Source: JAYEIA01 sp964472505 (GTDB lineage: Bacteria > Bacteroidota > Bacteroidia > Bacteroidales > JAADGE01). Taken from it: a DNA stretch of 14,315 nucleotides. Below are positions 6,763 to 13,774 of the stretch, piece by piece. The position numbers and the translations under genes were made by a program. The DNA is taken from contig CAYYQW010000091.1 in NCBI GenBank assembly GCA_964472505.1, forward strand, positions 1 through 14,315, read 5' to 3'. Each line of letters opens with the position of its first letter. The stretch's first letter is position 1. Under the pieces are notes generated by a model. That model had not been told where the DNA came from. It was given only the letters and a program-made list of their open reading frames with translations, and searched no databases.

Positions 6763-7131
6763 TTATTTTTTGAAAATGAAATATACAGCCAAAACTAAAA
6801 ACAGAAAACCAATTAAATGGTTTAACCGGAAACTTTCGGTTTTAAATATAGTCAAAGCAAAGACCGTAAATACCAATAAACTGATAACTTCCTGTATCAC
6901 TTTTAATTGCATCAAAGTAAAAGGGCCTCCGTTGCCGGAATAACCCAAGCGGTTCGCCGGCACCTGAAACACATACTCAAACAAAGCTATGCCCCAACTG
7001 ATAAGGATTATAGCTGCCAAACCGGATTTTTGAAACCAATTCCATTCCGAAAACTTCAAATGCCCGTACCAAGCTAGCGTCATAAATGTATTAGACAAAA
7101 TTAATAAAGCAATGGTGAATAGACCCTTCAT
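6763..7131 (-). CDS. DUF486 (DMT-like) four-TM membrane protein
   Basis: A 122-residue inner-membrane protein with four predicted helices at about 3-21, 37-54, 79-96 and 104-120. Family hallmarks of DUF486 are plain: LSNTFMTLAWYGHLK (12-26), SWGIALFEYVFQVPANRLGY (45-64) and QLKVIQEV (75-82). The family belongs to the drug/metabolite transporter superfamily and has half the helices of an EamA protein, so it probably works as a dimer. No substrate is established. The length is normal. It has its own promoter at 7164-7193 and is the only gene in its unit. The stop lies 6 bases from that of the convergent zinc-ribbon gene. Confidence 0.9.
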   Translation of the reverse strand: MKGLFTIALLILSNTFMTLAWYGHLKFSEWNWFQKSGLAAIILISWGIALFEYVFQVPANRLGYSGNGGPFTLMQLKVIQEVISLLVFTVFALTIFKTESFRLNHLIGFLFLVLAVYFIFKK

Positions 7132-7163
7132 TTGTCAAGATTTATTTATATAAAAAAAACCCG

Positions 7164-7193
7164 CAAATATAATTCAAAAATAAATTGCACAAA
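7164..7193 (-). promoter_or_regulatory. Bacteroidota promoter of the DUF486 gene
   Basis: On the minus strand TTTG (7193-7190), 18 bases, then TATATTTG (7171-7164), a perfect TANNTTTG. The start would be near 7157, with a leader of about 25 bases to the ATG at 7131. Confidence 0.75.
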
Positions 7194-7329
7194 TCTTTTA
7201 TCAATGCCGAATTGAGCCCACTCCGAATTTAATTGTTGAACAAAATATAGTTCTACCGGAATTTATGTGAGGAAAAATCAAGAACTGCACTTTAACAAAT
7301 CTTAGCCTTTGGCAAACCGGCAAATCTAA

Positions 7330-8691
7330 CTAATCAGCCTCCATACGAGTTTTGAAAATCAGCTTATTTAATCGCCGCAGACTTTTTATAAGGTTTTTGG
7401 CACTTTTATTAAATTTATCGGATATTCCGGCATTTGTTTGTGCATACTTATTTATTTCTTCTGCAAAATTATTTAATGTATCCAGTGCATATTTCTGATC
7501 GGAAATTTTTTCAAAAATTACACGGTTGCCGCTGATGCTTCCGGTAATAACTTTTTCCAATTCTCCCACCACTTTTGCGGCTTCATCGGCATTTTGGGTG
7601 TTTCTTTCGGATATTTCGGCAATGGTTTTGTTAGCCTCTTTACTGTTTTCGGACAAATACCGTACTTCCTCGGCAATAGCTGCGAACCCTTTACCGGCTT
7701 TTCCAAATTTAGATGCCTGTATGGCCGCATTCAATGATAAAATATTTGACTGAAAGCTGATATAATCAATCGAATCAATTCGGCTGCGAAGCTCTCCCAC
7801 CGAATCTGTAATCTTTTTAAGTGCCTCTACTGTTTTACTGACATTTTCCTTACTCTTTTCAGCTTCAGATCCTTGACTTTTTGCCATTTCTGCATTATCG
7901 GTAATAGAAACGGTTAACGATTTTATAGCCTTAGTCATATCACTGATATACATAGCCTGATTAGTGCTGCTCTCATTCAATTCAAAAGCTGAACTGTACA
8001 ATGAATCGGTATGTGTCATTATTTTTTCCGATGTTTCTTCAAAAGTATCGATCAACTCTGTCAACTCCCGGGTTTTATCTTTGGACTCAACGGCTTTGCG
8101 CTCCGAACAAGCAATGGCTTTTTTAGTAATATATTGAATACTCAAAAGAATAAATACTAAACCAAACAAAGCAAATTGAAAATTCACCAAAGCCAAAAGC
8201 GGGCTTAAATTTTCCGAATAATCATACGCACCATTTACAGTTGTGTAATATACAAAAAAGGCCACGGCTGAAATCACCCCGGCATTGATTAACAAAAACA
8301 ATCGGCTCCCAAATACACTGCCTGCTGCCAAAAACAAAAGAAAAAAATAGAACTCATCCATGTACACGCCCAAAGAATAAGCTACGCTTGAATCGGTAAC
8401 CGCCAGAATACTCTCGGTAATAATCAGCGCAGTAACTAATGCATTAGCCGCAATACTGACCGAAGCATATTTTAAAAGCCCGAAGATGATAAATGCCAAA
8501 GCCAAATATATAAGTGCCGAATAATTGTTTGCAGAATCCGGAGTTTTACTGAGCAATAAAATAAGAAAACAATATAATGAAGAAAAAAAAGCCAACAACA
8601 GATTTACGACAATTAAAACCCTTCCTCTCAGAAGAGTTAAATAGTCGAGCTTCCGCCCTGTAGGTAAAAAATAGTCAAAAAAGCTTCTCAT
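7330..8691 (-). CDS. Six-TM protein with methyl-accepting-chemotaxis signalling domain
   Basis: A 453-residue inner-membrane sensor-like protein. Residues 25-188 hold about six hydrophobic helices with short loops. There is no large periplasmic sensor domain and no recognisable HAMP. From about 195 to the end is a long helical coiled-coil region with the MCP hairpin tip: ISFQSNILSLNAAIQ (311-325), GKAGKGFAAIAEEVR (330-344) and YLSENS (345-350). These correspond to the canonical QTNLLALNAAIEA-GRGFAVVAxEVR segment that contacts CheA and CheW. Differences include Q-S for Q-T and Q-A-S for E-A-A. No C-terminal CheR/CheB-tethering pentapeptide is present. No che genes lie nearby. It may sense membrane state or a ligand within the bilayer and signal to a distant array, or act outside chemotaxis. 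It has its own promoter (8716-8747) and no clear terminator. Confidence 0.87.
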   Translation of the reverse strand: MRSFFDYFLPTGRKLDYLTLLRGRVLIVVNLLLAFFSSLYCFLILLLSKTPDSANNYSALIYLALAFIIFGLLKYASVSIAANALVTALIITESILAVTDSSVAYSLGVYMDEFYFFLLFLAAGSVFGSRLFLLINAGVISAVAFFVYYTTVNGAYDYSENLSPLLALVNFQFALFGLVFILLSIQYITKKAIACSERKAVESKDKTRELTELIDTFEETSEKIMTHTDSLYSSAFELNESSTNQAMYISDMTKAIKSLTVSITDNAEMAKSQGSEAEKSKENVSKTVEALKKITDSVGELRSRIDSIDYISFQSNILSLNAAIQASKFGKAGKGFAAIAEEVRYLSENSKEANKTIAEISERNTQNADEAAKVVGELEKVITGSISGNRVIFEKISDQKYALDTLNNFAEEINKYAQTNAGISDKFNKSAKNLIKSLRRLNKLIFKTRMEAD

Positions 8692-8715
8692 AGAAGAATT
8701 TCTAAGTCAATACAT

Positions 8716-8747
8716 CAAAAATAAGGCCGAAATATTAGTTGTGCAAA
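8716..8747 (-). promoter_or_regulatory. Bacteroidota promoter of the MCP-like gene
   Basis: On the minus strand TTTG (8747-8744), 20 bases, then TATTTTTG (8723-8716), a perfect TANNTTTG. The start would be near 8709, giving a leader under 20 bases to the ATG at 8691. Confidence 0.7.
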
Positions 8748-8787
8748 TATTTTACACCAATAGATATTTGTAACGATTAATGGCAAC

Positions 8788-8823
8788 AAAAAACTTTGCC
8801 AAAGTCTTAATCTTTGGCAAAGT
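8788..8823 (-). terminator. Rho-independent terminator of enolase
   Basis: A perfect 12-bp stem, ACTTTGCCAAAG (8793-8804) with CTTTGGCAAAGT (8812-8823) and a 7-nt loop. On the minus strand it runs into T residues (8793-8788), 34 bases past the enolase stop. Confidence 0.88.
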
Positions 8824-8856
8824 GTATAAGAAATTCTCAATAAAAAAGTTGAATTA

Positions 8857-10137
8857 TTATCCGATTTTGAAGGCTTTGATACCGGCAAAACGGGCTACGC
8901 TTCCCAGTTCTTCTTCAATACGAATCAGACGGTTGAATTTGGCAATGCGCTCGCTGCGTGAAGCCGATCCGGTTTTGATTTTTCCGGATGCCACAGCCAC
9001 AGCCAAATCGGCAATGGTAGTGTCCTCAGTTTCGCCCGAACGGTGGGATACAAAACAGTTGTAATTGTTTTGTCCGGCCAATTCAATGGTTTCCAATGTT
9101 TCGGTAATGGTTCCTATTTGATTTACTTTGATAAGAATGGAGTTGGCTGCTCCTTTGTCAATGGATTCCTGCAAAATGGCTTTGTTGGTGCAAAGCAAAT
9201 CATCGCCTACCAATTCAATTTTATCACCGATGCGTTGGTTAAGTTTTTGCCAACCTTCCCAGTCGTTTTCATCCATGCCGTCTTCAATGGAAATAATCGG
9301 ATATTTATTAACCCAATCTTCCCAAATGGCAATCATTTCATCGCTTGATTTTTCCGATTTGTCGGATTTGAAGAAAACATATTTGCCTTTTTCGTACATT
9401 TCGCTGGTAGCCGGGTCAAGGGCTATTGAAATGTCATCACCGGGTTTGTATCCGGCATCTTTAATGGCTTGCAAAATTACTTCAATGGCTTCTTCGTTGG
9501 ATTTAAGCTCGGGGGCATATCCGCCTTCATCGCCTACGCCGGTGCTGTAGCCTTTGGCTTTCAAGACTTTGCCGAGTGCGTGGAAAGTTTCGGCGCCCAT
9601 TCTTACGGCTGTTTTGAAATCGGGTGCATTATGCGGCACAATCATAAATTCTTGAAAATCTACATTATTGGCTGCATGCGATCCGCCGTTAATTACATTC
9701 ATGGACGGCACGGGAAGAACCGAAGCATTTGCGCCGCCGAGATAACGGTACAAAGGCATTCCAAGCGCTTTGGCAGCCGTATGAGCAGCCGCCATGGATA
9801 CGCCCAAAATAGCATTGGCGCCAAGTTTGGCTTTGTTGGGTGTACCGTCAAGTTCTATCATGGCCAAATCAATTTCGCGCTGATTGGAGATGCACATACC
9901 TTGCAAAGCAGGCGCAATTTTTTCGTTCACATTGGCTACGGCTTTCAAAACGCCTTTACCAAGATAACGCTTTTTATCACCGTCGCGCAATTCTACGGCT
10001 TCTTTTTCACCGGTGGATGCTCCGGAAGGGACAATAGCCGATGCTTTTACTCCGTTCTCAAGGGTTATTTCGACTTCTACCGTGGGGTTTCCGCGTGAAT
10101 CCAATACTTCAATGGCTTTAATGGCTTTTATTTTCAT
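8857..10137 (-). CDS. eno: Enolase (phosphopyruvate hydratase)
   Basis: A 426-residue cytoplasmic glycolytic enzyme that interconverts 2-phosphoglycerate and phosphoenolpyruvate; full normal length. The opening (AIEVLDSRGNPTVEVE, PSGASTGEKEAVELRD) is typical. Mg2+ ligands are D241 (ALDPA), E285 (SIEDGMDE) and D312 (VGDDL). The catalytic Glu is E204 in GDEGGYAP and the catalytic Lys is K337 in ILIKVNQIGT. Substrate residues lie in SHRSGET (364-370) and K388. The signature GSASRSERIAKFNRL is intact, so the enzyme should be active. The gene stands alone, with a strong terminator 34 bases downstream. The upstream gap has no perfect -7 box; a small hairpin (10155-10174) precedes the start. In some bacteria enolase also sits at the cell surface or in the degradosome, which this sequence cannot show. 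Confidence 0.98.
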   Translation of the reverse strand: MKIKAIKAIEVLDSRGNPTVEVEITLENGVKASAIVPSGASTGEKEAVELRDGDKKRYLGKGVLKAVANVNEKIAPALQGMCISNQREIDLAMIELDGTPNKAKLGANAILGVSMAAAHTAAKALGMPLYRYLGGANASVLPVPSMNVINGGSHAANNVDFQEFMIVPHNAPDFKTAVRMGAETFHALGKVLKAKGYSTGVGDEGGYAPELKSNEEAIEVILQAIKDAGYKPGDDISIALDPATSEMYEKGKYVFFKSDKSEKSSDEMIAIWEDWVNKYPIISIEDGMDENDWEGWQKLNQRIGDKIELVGDDLLCTNKAILQESIDKGAANSILIKVNQIGTITETLETIELAGQNNYNCFVSHRSGETEDTTIADLAVAVASGKIKTGSASRSERIAKFNRLIRIEEELGSVARFAGIKAFKIG

Positions 10138-10154
10138 AATTAAAAATTTTATTC

Positions 10155-10174
10155 CCCGTATTCTTAATAGCGGG
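10155..10174 (-). other. Small hairpin in the enolase leader
   Basis: Minus-strand RNA CCCG-(C)-TATT-AAG-AATA-CGGG (10174-10155) forms an 8-bp stem with a one-base bulge, ending 17 bases before the enolase ATG. It could influence translation or stability. There is no riboswitch-like complexity. Confidence 0.35.
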
Positions 10175-10273
10175 TTTGATTTGTAAATATATTTCGTTTC
10201 AGATTTTAAAAAATCTAAGCAAAAAAACCGTTCCTTTTTTGCGCTGACGAAATTACATAAAAGTATTGATATT

Positions 10274-10477
10274 ATGGAAATAAGTGTACAAAATATTTAC
10301 GCAAACGGTTGCAAATTAGGAATAAACTTAGACAGAAACAGCTTCATCATGCTGACCGAAAATTTCACTTTAAGTGAAGCATTCGGTTTAGACACGGATA
10401 ATAAACTTTATAGCTGTCTTATACAGTTTCTTCGTACAAAAAGCAATAAGCAATCAGAATGCCGAATGACAGAATAA
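10274..10477 (+). CDS. Possible small ORF, uncertain
   Basis: A 67-codon frame starting ATGGAAATAAGTGTA, divergent from enolase and running 59 bases into the antisense of the downstream minus-strand membrane protein gene. I do not recognise the product. It is soluble, with the centre NSFIMLTENFTLSEAFGLD and a basic C-terminal end (LRTKSNKQ) that is simply the antisense of the other gene. No promoter or ribosome site is evident, and a hairpin (10355-10387) lies within it. It may be chance. The 5' two thirds occupy a gap that otherwise has no gene, which is the only argument for it. Confidence 0.2.
   Translation: MEISVQNIYANGCKLGINLDRNSFIMLTENFTLSEAFGLDTDNKLYSCLIQFLRTKSNKQSECRMTE
10355..10387. 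repeat. Two-part inverted repeat downstream of the six-TM membrane gene
   Basis: The outer arms ACCGAA (10355-10360) and TTCGGT (10382-10387) enclose a palindrome TTCACTT-T-AAGTGAA (10364-10378), with a 3x3 internal loop between. It lies 31 bases past the stop of the minus-strand membrane gene. No U-tract follows, so it may be a transcript-end structure, a protein-binding palindrome or chance. Confidence 0.45.
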
Positions 10478-11084
10478 TGCTGTTGGCAAAAAGCATTTCC
10501 AAATTGATATTGGCACTTACAAGAGCCATGAGGCCAAAAACAAAAGGTAATACCAACAATGCCGACAAAATGTATCCGGACAATTTCTCAGTTTGAAAAA
10601 TAAACCAAGCAATGACAAGAATAACTGCAGCTAAGCTCAACCATTTTATATAAGTAAATATTTGAAGAAAAATCAAATTGTTTTCAAATCCTCCGTCAAC
10701 CATTCGGTCGGAAATAATATACATCTGAATGTTTTCAAGAAAGTCGGTAATAAATATGACAACCGGCAGCAAAAGAGCATAGTAAAAAATTGATTGCCCG
10801 CTTAGTCTGTATAGCTTATAAAGGAAGCTCAGTAAAAATAAAGTATAAGCAGTAAAAAACAAAAAGTCAACTGCATTGGCTGCACCAACGGCTTTTACTA
10901 ATTGGTGGTCAAAACCGCCTTCATAAAATATATTGAGAACATCTGCCGGCGTTTTGGCAAACTCAAAAAGTAAAATGGCCGAATTAATTTCTCCGGCAAT
11001 TAGATAAAAAGTCAGTTGCAAAACAAACATAAAAAAAATAACAATTAATCCGAGATATCCTACTTTGACCAGGGGTTTTTTCAT
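10419..11084 (-). CDS. Six-TM integral membrane protein, unknown function
   Basis: A 221-residue protein that I do not place in a named family. About six hydrophobic helices are visible at roughly 9-30, 68-90, 98-122, 141-163, 170-190 and 197-217. A soluble loop at about 40-66 (TPADVLNIFYEGGFDHQLV) lies between the first two. Charged residues sit within or beside helices: D73 in VDFLFFTAY and D114/E117-N118 in DFLENIQ. Such positions often matter for function. The start ATG at 11084 follows MKK, a normal inner-membrane beginning. It lies 65 bases downstream of the CCA-adding enzyme gene on the same strand and may share its transcript or use the weak -7 box at 11102-11109. No function is proposed. 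Confidence 0.8.
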   Translation of the reverse strand: MKKPLVKVGYLGLIVIFFMFVLQLTFYLIAGEINSAILLFEFAKTPADVLNIFYEGGFDHQLVKAVGAANAVDFLFFTAYTLFLLSFLYKLYRLSGQSIFYYALLLPVVIFITDFLENIQMYIISDRMVDGGFENNLIFLQIFTYIKWLSLAAVILVIAWFIFQTEKLSGYILSALLVLPFVFGLMALVSANINLEMLFANSIILSFGILIAYCFLYEETV

Positions 11085-11101
11085 AACTTATAAGTTTTTG
11101 A

Positions 11102-11109
11102 CAAAGTTA
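11102..11109 (-). promoter_or_regulatory. Possible -7 element before the six-TM gene
   Basis: TAACTTTG on the minus strand matches TANNTTTG exactly, but no TTTG or TTG is found 18-21 bases upstream, and the implied leader is only about 10 bases. Weak support. Confidence 0.28.
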
Positions 11110-11149
11110 ATAAATCTTTACTTTATGATAAGCCGGTATTTAAAAAAAA

Positions 11150-12553
11150 TTATTCCGGCTCCAAGCCTAATTCCTTTCCCTTTTTAATCATAAACTGAAA
11201 GGCTTCTTCTTTATCATTTTTGATTTCACCGTCAAGAATGGCTTCACGAATGGCATCTTTGATAATACCGACGGTTTTAGACGGTTTTATGTCAAAAGCT
11301 TCCATTATCTCTTCACCGGAAACCGGCGGTTGCCAGTTTCTCAGTCGATCACTATCTTCTACTTCTTTCAGGCGCTGTCTGAGAATTTTAAAATTGCGCT
11401 TAAACAGCTCCACTTTTTTGTCATTTTTTGAAGTGATATCAGCCTCGCAAAGCGTCATCAGCTCATCAATATCATCTCCGGCTTCAAACAGCAGACGGCG
11501 CACGGCCGAATCGGTAATGGGTTCGCTCACTAAAGCCACCGGGCGCAAATGCAGGCGCACCATTTTTCGCACAAATTCCATTTTTTGGGTCATAGGCAAA
11601 CGCAAGCGCCTAAAAATAATCGGTACCATTTTATAACCGAGATATTCGTGCCCGTGAAAAGTCCAAGCTGTGCCGGTAAAACGCTTGGTAACCGGTTTTG
11701 CCACATCGTGTAGAAGCGCAGACCAGCGCAACCAAAGATTATCGGAATTTTCTGCCACATTATCCACCACTTGTATGGTATGATAAAAATTATCTTTATG
11801 ATCAATGCCCTTGCGCTTTTCCACGCCTTTTAGATTATAAATTTCCGGCAACACCAATTCCAACAAACCGGATTCATCCAAATATTTAAATCCTGCGGAA
11901 GGCTTACCCGATTTCAAAATTTTATTCAGCTCAAGGGCAATACGTTCATTGGATACAATCTCTATGCGTTCGGCATTGGCTTTGATTCCCTCAAATGTAT
12001 GCGGGTGAATAGTAAAATTGAGCTGTGCCGCAAAGCGCACGGCACGCATCATGCGCAAAGGGTCATCGGAAAATGTACGCGCGGGTTCCAGCGGCGTACG
12101 AATAAGTTTATTTTTCAAATCGGCCAAACCGCCAAAAGGGTCAACGAGCTCTCCGAAGTTTTCTTTATTTAGGCTTATGGCCAAAGCATTGATTGTAAAA
12201 TCTCTGCGATTCTGATCATCTTCAAGCGTGCCTTTTTTTACCGAAGGTTTGCGCGAATCGGGCGTATAAGATTCTTTTCGGGCTCCCACAAATTCCAGTT
12301 CAATATCTTTGTACCTGAGCATGGCTGTACCGTATCGCTTAAAGACCGTAACTTTGTTTTTTCCGGGCAATTTTGCTCCCAATAATTCGGCAAAACGAAT
12401 ACCATCGCCTTCCACTACTATGTCAATATCGTTGGACGGCCTTTCGAGCAACAAATCTCTCACATAGCCGCCAATAAGAAATGCTTTTATATGGTTTTCC
12501 GAAGCAATTTCGGATAATGTTTGGAATATCGAATCTTTAAGGTATTTTTGCAT
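11150..12553 (-). CDS. cca: CCA tRNA nucleotidyltransferase with HD domain
   Basis: This 467-residue cytoplasmic enzyme adds or repairs the 3'-CCA end of tRNAs using CTP and ATP. The class II nucleotidyltransferase head is complete: IGGYVRDLLLE (27-37), the metal-binding D42-x-D44 (NDIDIVVEGD), RRDFTINALA (116-125), and DPFGG with FSDDPLRMMRAVRFA (161-175). The last two belong to the nucleotide-selecting neck. A C-terminal HD domain follows: H258 (FYHTIQVVDNV), the H282-D283 pair in LLHDVAKP, and H301 in HGHEYLG. An HD domain in this position often carries phosphohydrolase activity in related enzymes. The length is usual for this HD-containing form. The gene is divergent from the first thioredoxin gene across a 154-base gap and is followed at 65 bases by the six-TM gene. 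All key residues are present, so it should be functional. Confidence 0.95.
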   Translation of the reverse strand: MQKYLKDSIFQTLSEIASENHIKAFLIGGYVRDLLLERPSNDIDIVVEGDGIRFAELLGAKLPGKNKVTVFKRYGTAMLRYKDIELEFVGARKESYTPDSRKPSVKKGTLEDDQNRRDFTINALAISLNKENFGELVDPFGGLADLKNKLIRTPLEPARTFSDDPLRMMRAVRFAAQLNFTIHPHTFEGIKANAERIEIVSNERIALELNKILKSGKPSAGFKYLDESGLLELVLPEIYNLKGVEKRKGIDHKDNFYHTIQVVDNVAENSDNLWLRWSALLHDVAKPVTKRFTGTAWTFHGHEYLGYKMVPIIFRRLRLPMTQKMEFVRKMVRLHLRPVALVSEPITDSAVRRLLFEAGDDIDELMTLCEADITSKNDKKVELFKRNFKILRQRLKEVEDSDRLRNWQPPVSGEEIMEAFDIKPSKTVGIIKDAIREAILDGEIKNDKEEAFQFMIKKGKELGLEPE

Positions 12554-12634
12554 CAGATTGTTAGTTAATCACTTTTGTCAATTCGGCATGCTAATTATGA
12601 CAATATTTCAACATATCTAAATTTTTGCATGCAT

Positions 12635-12667
12635 TTTGTCCGATTTCGCAAATCGGCATAAGATTTG
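12635..12667 (+). promoter_or_regulatory. Likely promoter of the first thioredoxin gene with a palindrome filling its spacer
   Basis: TTTG (12635-12638), a 20-base spacer, then TAAGATTTG (12659-12667), which is TANNTTTG with one extra base. The spacer contains the inverted repeat CCGATTT-CGC-AAATCGG (12640-12656), perfect over 7 bp, placed as a repressor or activator site would be. Transcription would start near 12674, about 35 bases before the ATG at 12708. The -7 match is imperfect, so the promoter is probable rather than certain; the palindrome itself is plain. Confidence 0.5.
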
Positions 12668-12707
12668 ACAAAGAAACAGTAAATTTTTTAATCTTAAAAG
12701 AACAAAC

Positions 12708-13085
12708 ATGTCTAAAGTACAATTTTTAACACAAGAGAGTTTTAAAGAAAAAATTTTCAATTTCGAAGAAAATAAAGACTGGAAATTTGAAGGCGACAAA
12801 CCTTGTATGATTGATTTCTACGCCGACTGGTGTCAGCCTTGCAAAATGGTAGCTCCCATTTTGGAAGAACTTCAGGAAGAATATGACGGAAAAATCAACA
12901 TCTATAAAATAGATACCGAAGACCAAAAACAATTGGCCGGAATGTTCGGTATTCAAAGTATTCCTTCATTGCTTTTTGTTCCTGTTGAAGGACAACCGCA
13001 AATGGCCGTAGGCGCATTACCCAAAGAAACTTTCAAACAAGCCATTAAGGATGTTTTGAAAGTGGATGATCCTACTCAAGCGTAA
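12708..13085 (+). CDS. Cytoplasmic thioredoxin, active site WCQPC
   Basis: A 125-residue thioredoxin without a signal peptide, so cytoplasmic; it would reduce protein disulfides, recharged by thioredoxin reductase (not in this window). The active site is W41-C-Q-P-C45, preceded by the buried-Asp strand MIDFYAD. The cis-proline is P86 in SIPSLLF. The Gln in the CxxC is unusual; most thioredoxins have CGPC. Compared with E. coli TrxA there are about ten extra residues before the central strand (NFEENKDWKFEGDKP), shared with the two genes downstream. This argues for a tandem duplication. A long hairpin terminator (13100-13204) separates it from the next copy. The call as a thioredoxin-fold reductase is firm; exact partners are unknown. 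Confidence 0.93.
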   Translation: MSKVQFLTQESFKEKIFNFEENKDWKFEGDKPCMIDFYADWCQPCKMVAPILEELQEEYDGKINIYKIDTEDQKQLAGMFGIQSIPSLLFVPVEGQPQMAVGALPKETFKQAIKDVLKVDDPTQA

Positions 13086-13099
13086 GGAAACAAGCACAG

Positions 13100-13204
13100 A
13101 AACTGTTTTCAAACGCATTTTGCCAATCGTATCGAATAATAAACTTAAGCTTTACGCTTGATTTATATTCGGATTGAAAACCTGCGTTTGTCAGCAGTTT
13201 TTTT
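13100..13204 (+). terminator. Exceptionally long interrupted hairpin terminator after the first thioredoxin gene
   Basis: Complementary blocks nest around a TTTAC loop (13151-13155): AAACTG 13100-13105 with CAGTTT 13195-13200; CAAACGCA 13110-13117 with TGCGTTTG 13183-13190; TTTT 13118-13121 with AAAA 13177-13180; CAATC 13124-13128 with GATTG 13172-13176; CGAATA 13133-13138 with TATTCG 13166-13171; TAAA 13140-13143 with TTTA 13162-13165; and TTAAGC 13145-13150 with GCTTGA 13156-13161 (one G-U). That is about 39 pairs with small bulges, ending in seven T (13198-13204). It begins 14 bases after the thioredoxin stop. Confidence 0.75.
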
Positions 13205-13335
13205 ATACAACAAACTTTACAAAAAAATAAAAGATCAATATTTTTTTAAAGCAACTTATTCATAAATATACATATAAGAATAACATAAAAAATGTTTTTG
13301 CGTTATTTTTACATATACTAAAAAAGCAGGAATTC

Positions 13336-13761
13336 ATGAAGAACCTAATTTTATCCGTAATGATAATCGGGATTAGCCTTTCAGCATCGGCTCAATCGGT
13401 TATATCACTTACAAAAGACAGCTTCAAAAATAAAGTTTGGAATTATGAAGAAACACAAACTTTCGAATTTAAGGGCGACAAACCCGTAATTATTGACTTT
13501 TATGCAGACTGGTGCGGTCCCTGCAAACGTATTGCTCCCATAATGGAAGAATTGCAACAGGAATACGACGGCCATTTGGATATCTACAAAGTTGATACGC
13601 AAGTGCAACAAGAGTTAGCAGCTATTTTCCAAATAAAAAGCATACCCGCACTGCTGTTCATTCCGCTTGAGGATGATCCGCAAATGGCGCTCGGAGCCCG
13701 CTCCAAAGAAGATTTTAAACGTATAATAAAAGAAGTACTCTCGGTAGAAGAACCCGGATAA
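13336..13761 (+). CDS. Exported thioredoxin-like protein, active site WCGPC
   Basis: A 141-residue protein with a cleavable signal peptide (MKNLILSVMIIGISLSASA, cut before Gln20), so periplasmic. The mature part of about 122 residues is a plain thioredoxin with W59-C-G-P-C63, buried Asp in IIDFYAD, and cis-proline P104 in SIPALLF. It shares the pre-strand extension NYEETQTFEFKGDKP with its two neighbours and is clearly a paralogue of the cytoplasmic copy upstream. The CGPC dipeptide favours a reducing role, but an exported thioredoxin needs an electron source across the membrane (for example a DsbD/CcdA-type protein), which is not seen here. AGGA lies 4 bases before the ATG. It is 13 bases from the next gene, so the two form an operon. 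The 130 AT-rich bases upstream (13205-13335) hold no confident promoter. Confidence 0.92.
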   Translation: MKNLILSVMIIGISLSASAQSVISLTKDSFKNKVWNYEETQTFEFKGDKPVIIDFYADWCGPCKRIAPIMEELQQEYDGHLDIYKVDTQVQQELAAIFQIKSIPALLFIPLEDDPQMALGARSKEDFKRIIKEVLSVEEPG

Positions 13762-13774
13762 ATGAATCACAGGC

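Noticed and set aside
9469..10098. Long plus-strand open frame of 209 codons antisense to enolase
   Set aside because: It lies wholly inside the strongly conserved enolase gene; the product looks like no family and its length follows from the enolase codon bias.
10155..10174. Riboswitch upstream of enolase
   Set aside because: Only one short hairpin is present; no multi-helix aptamer or known motif can be recognised.
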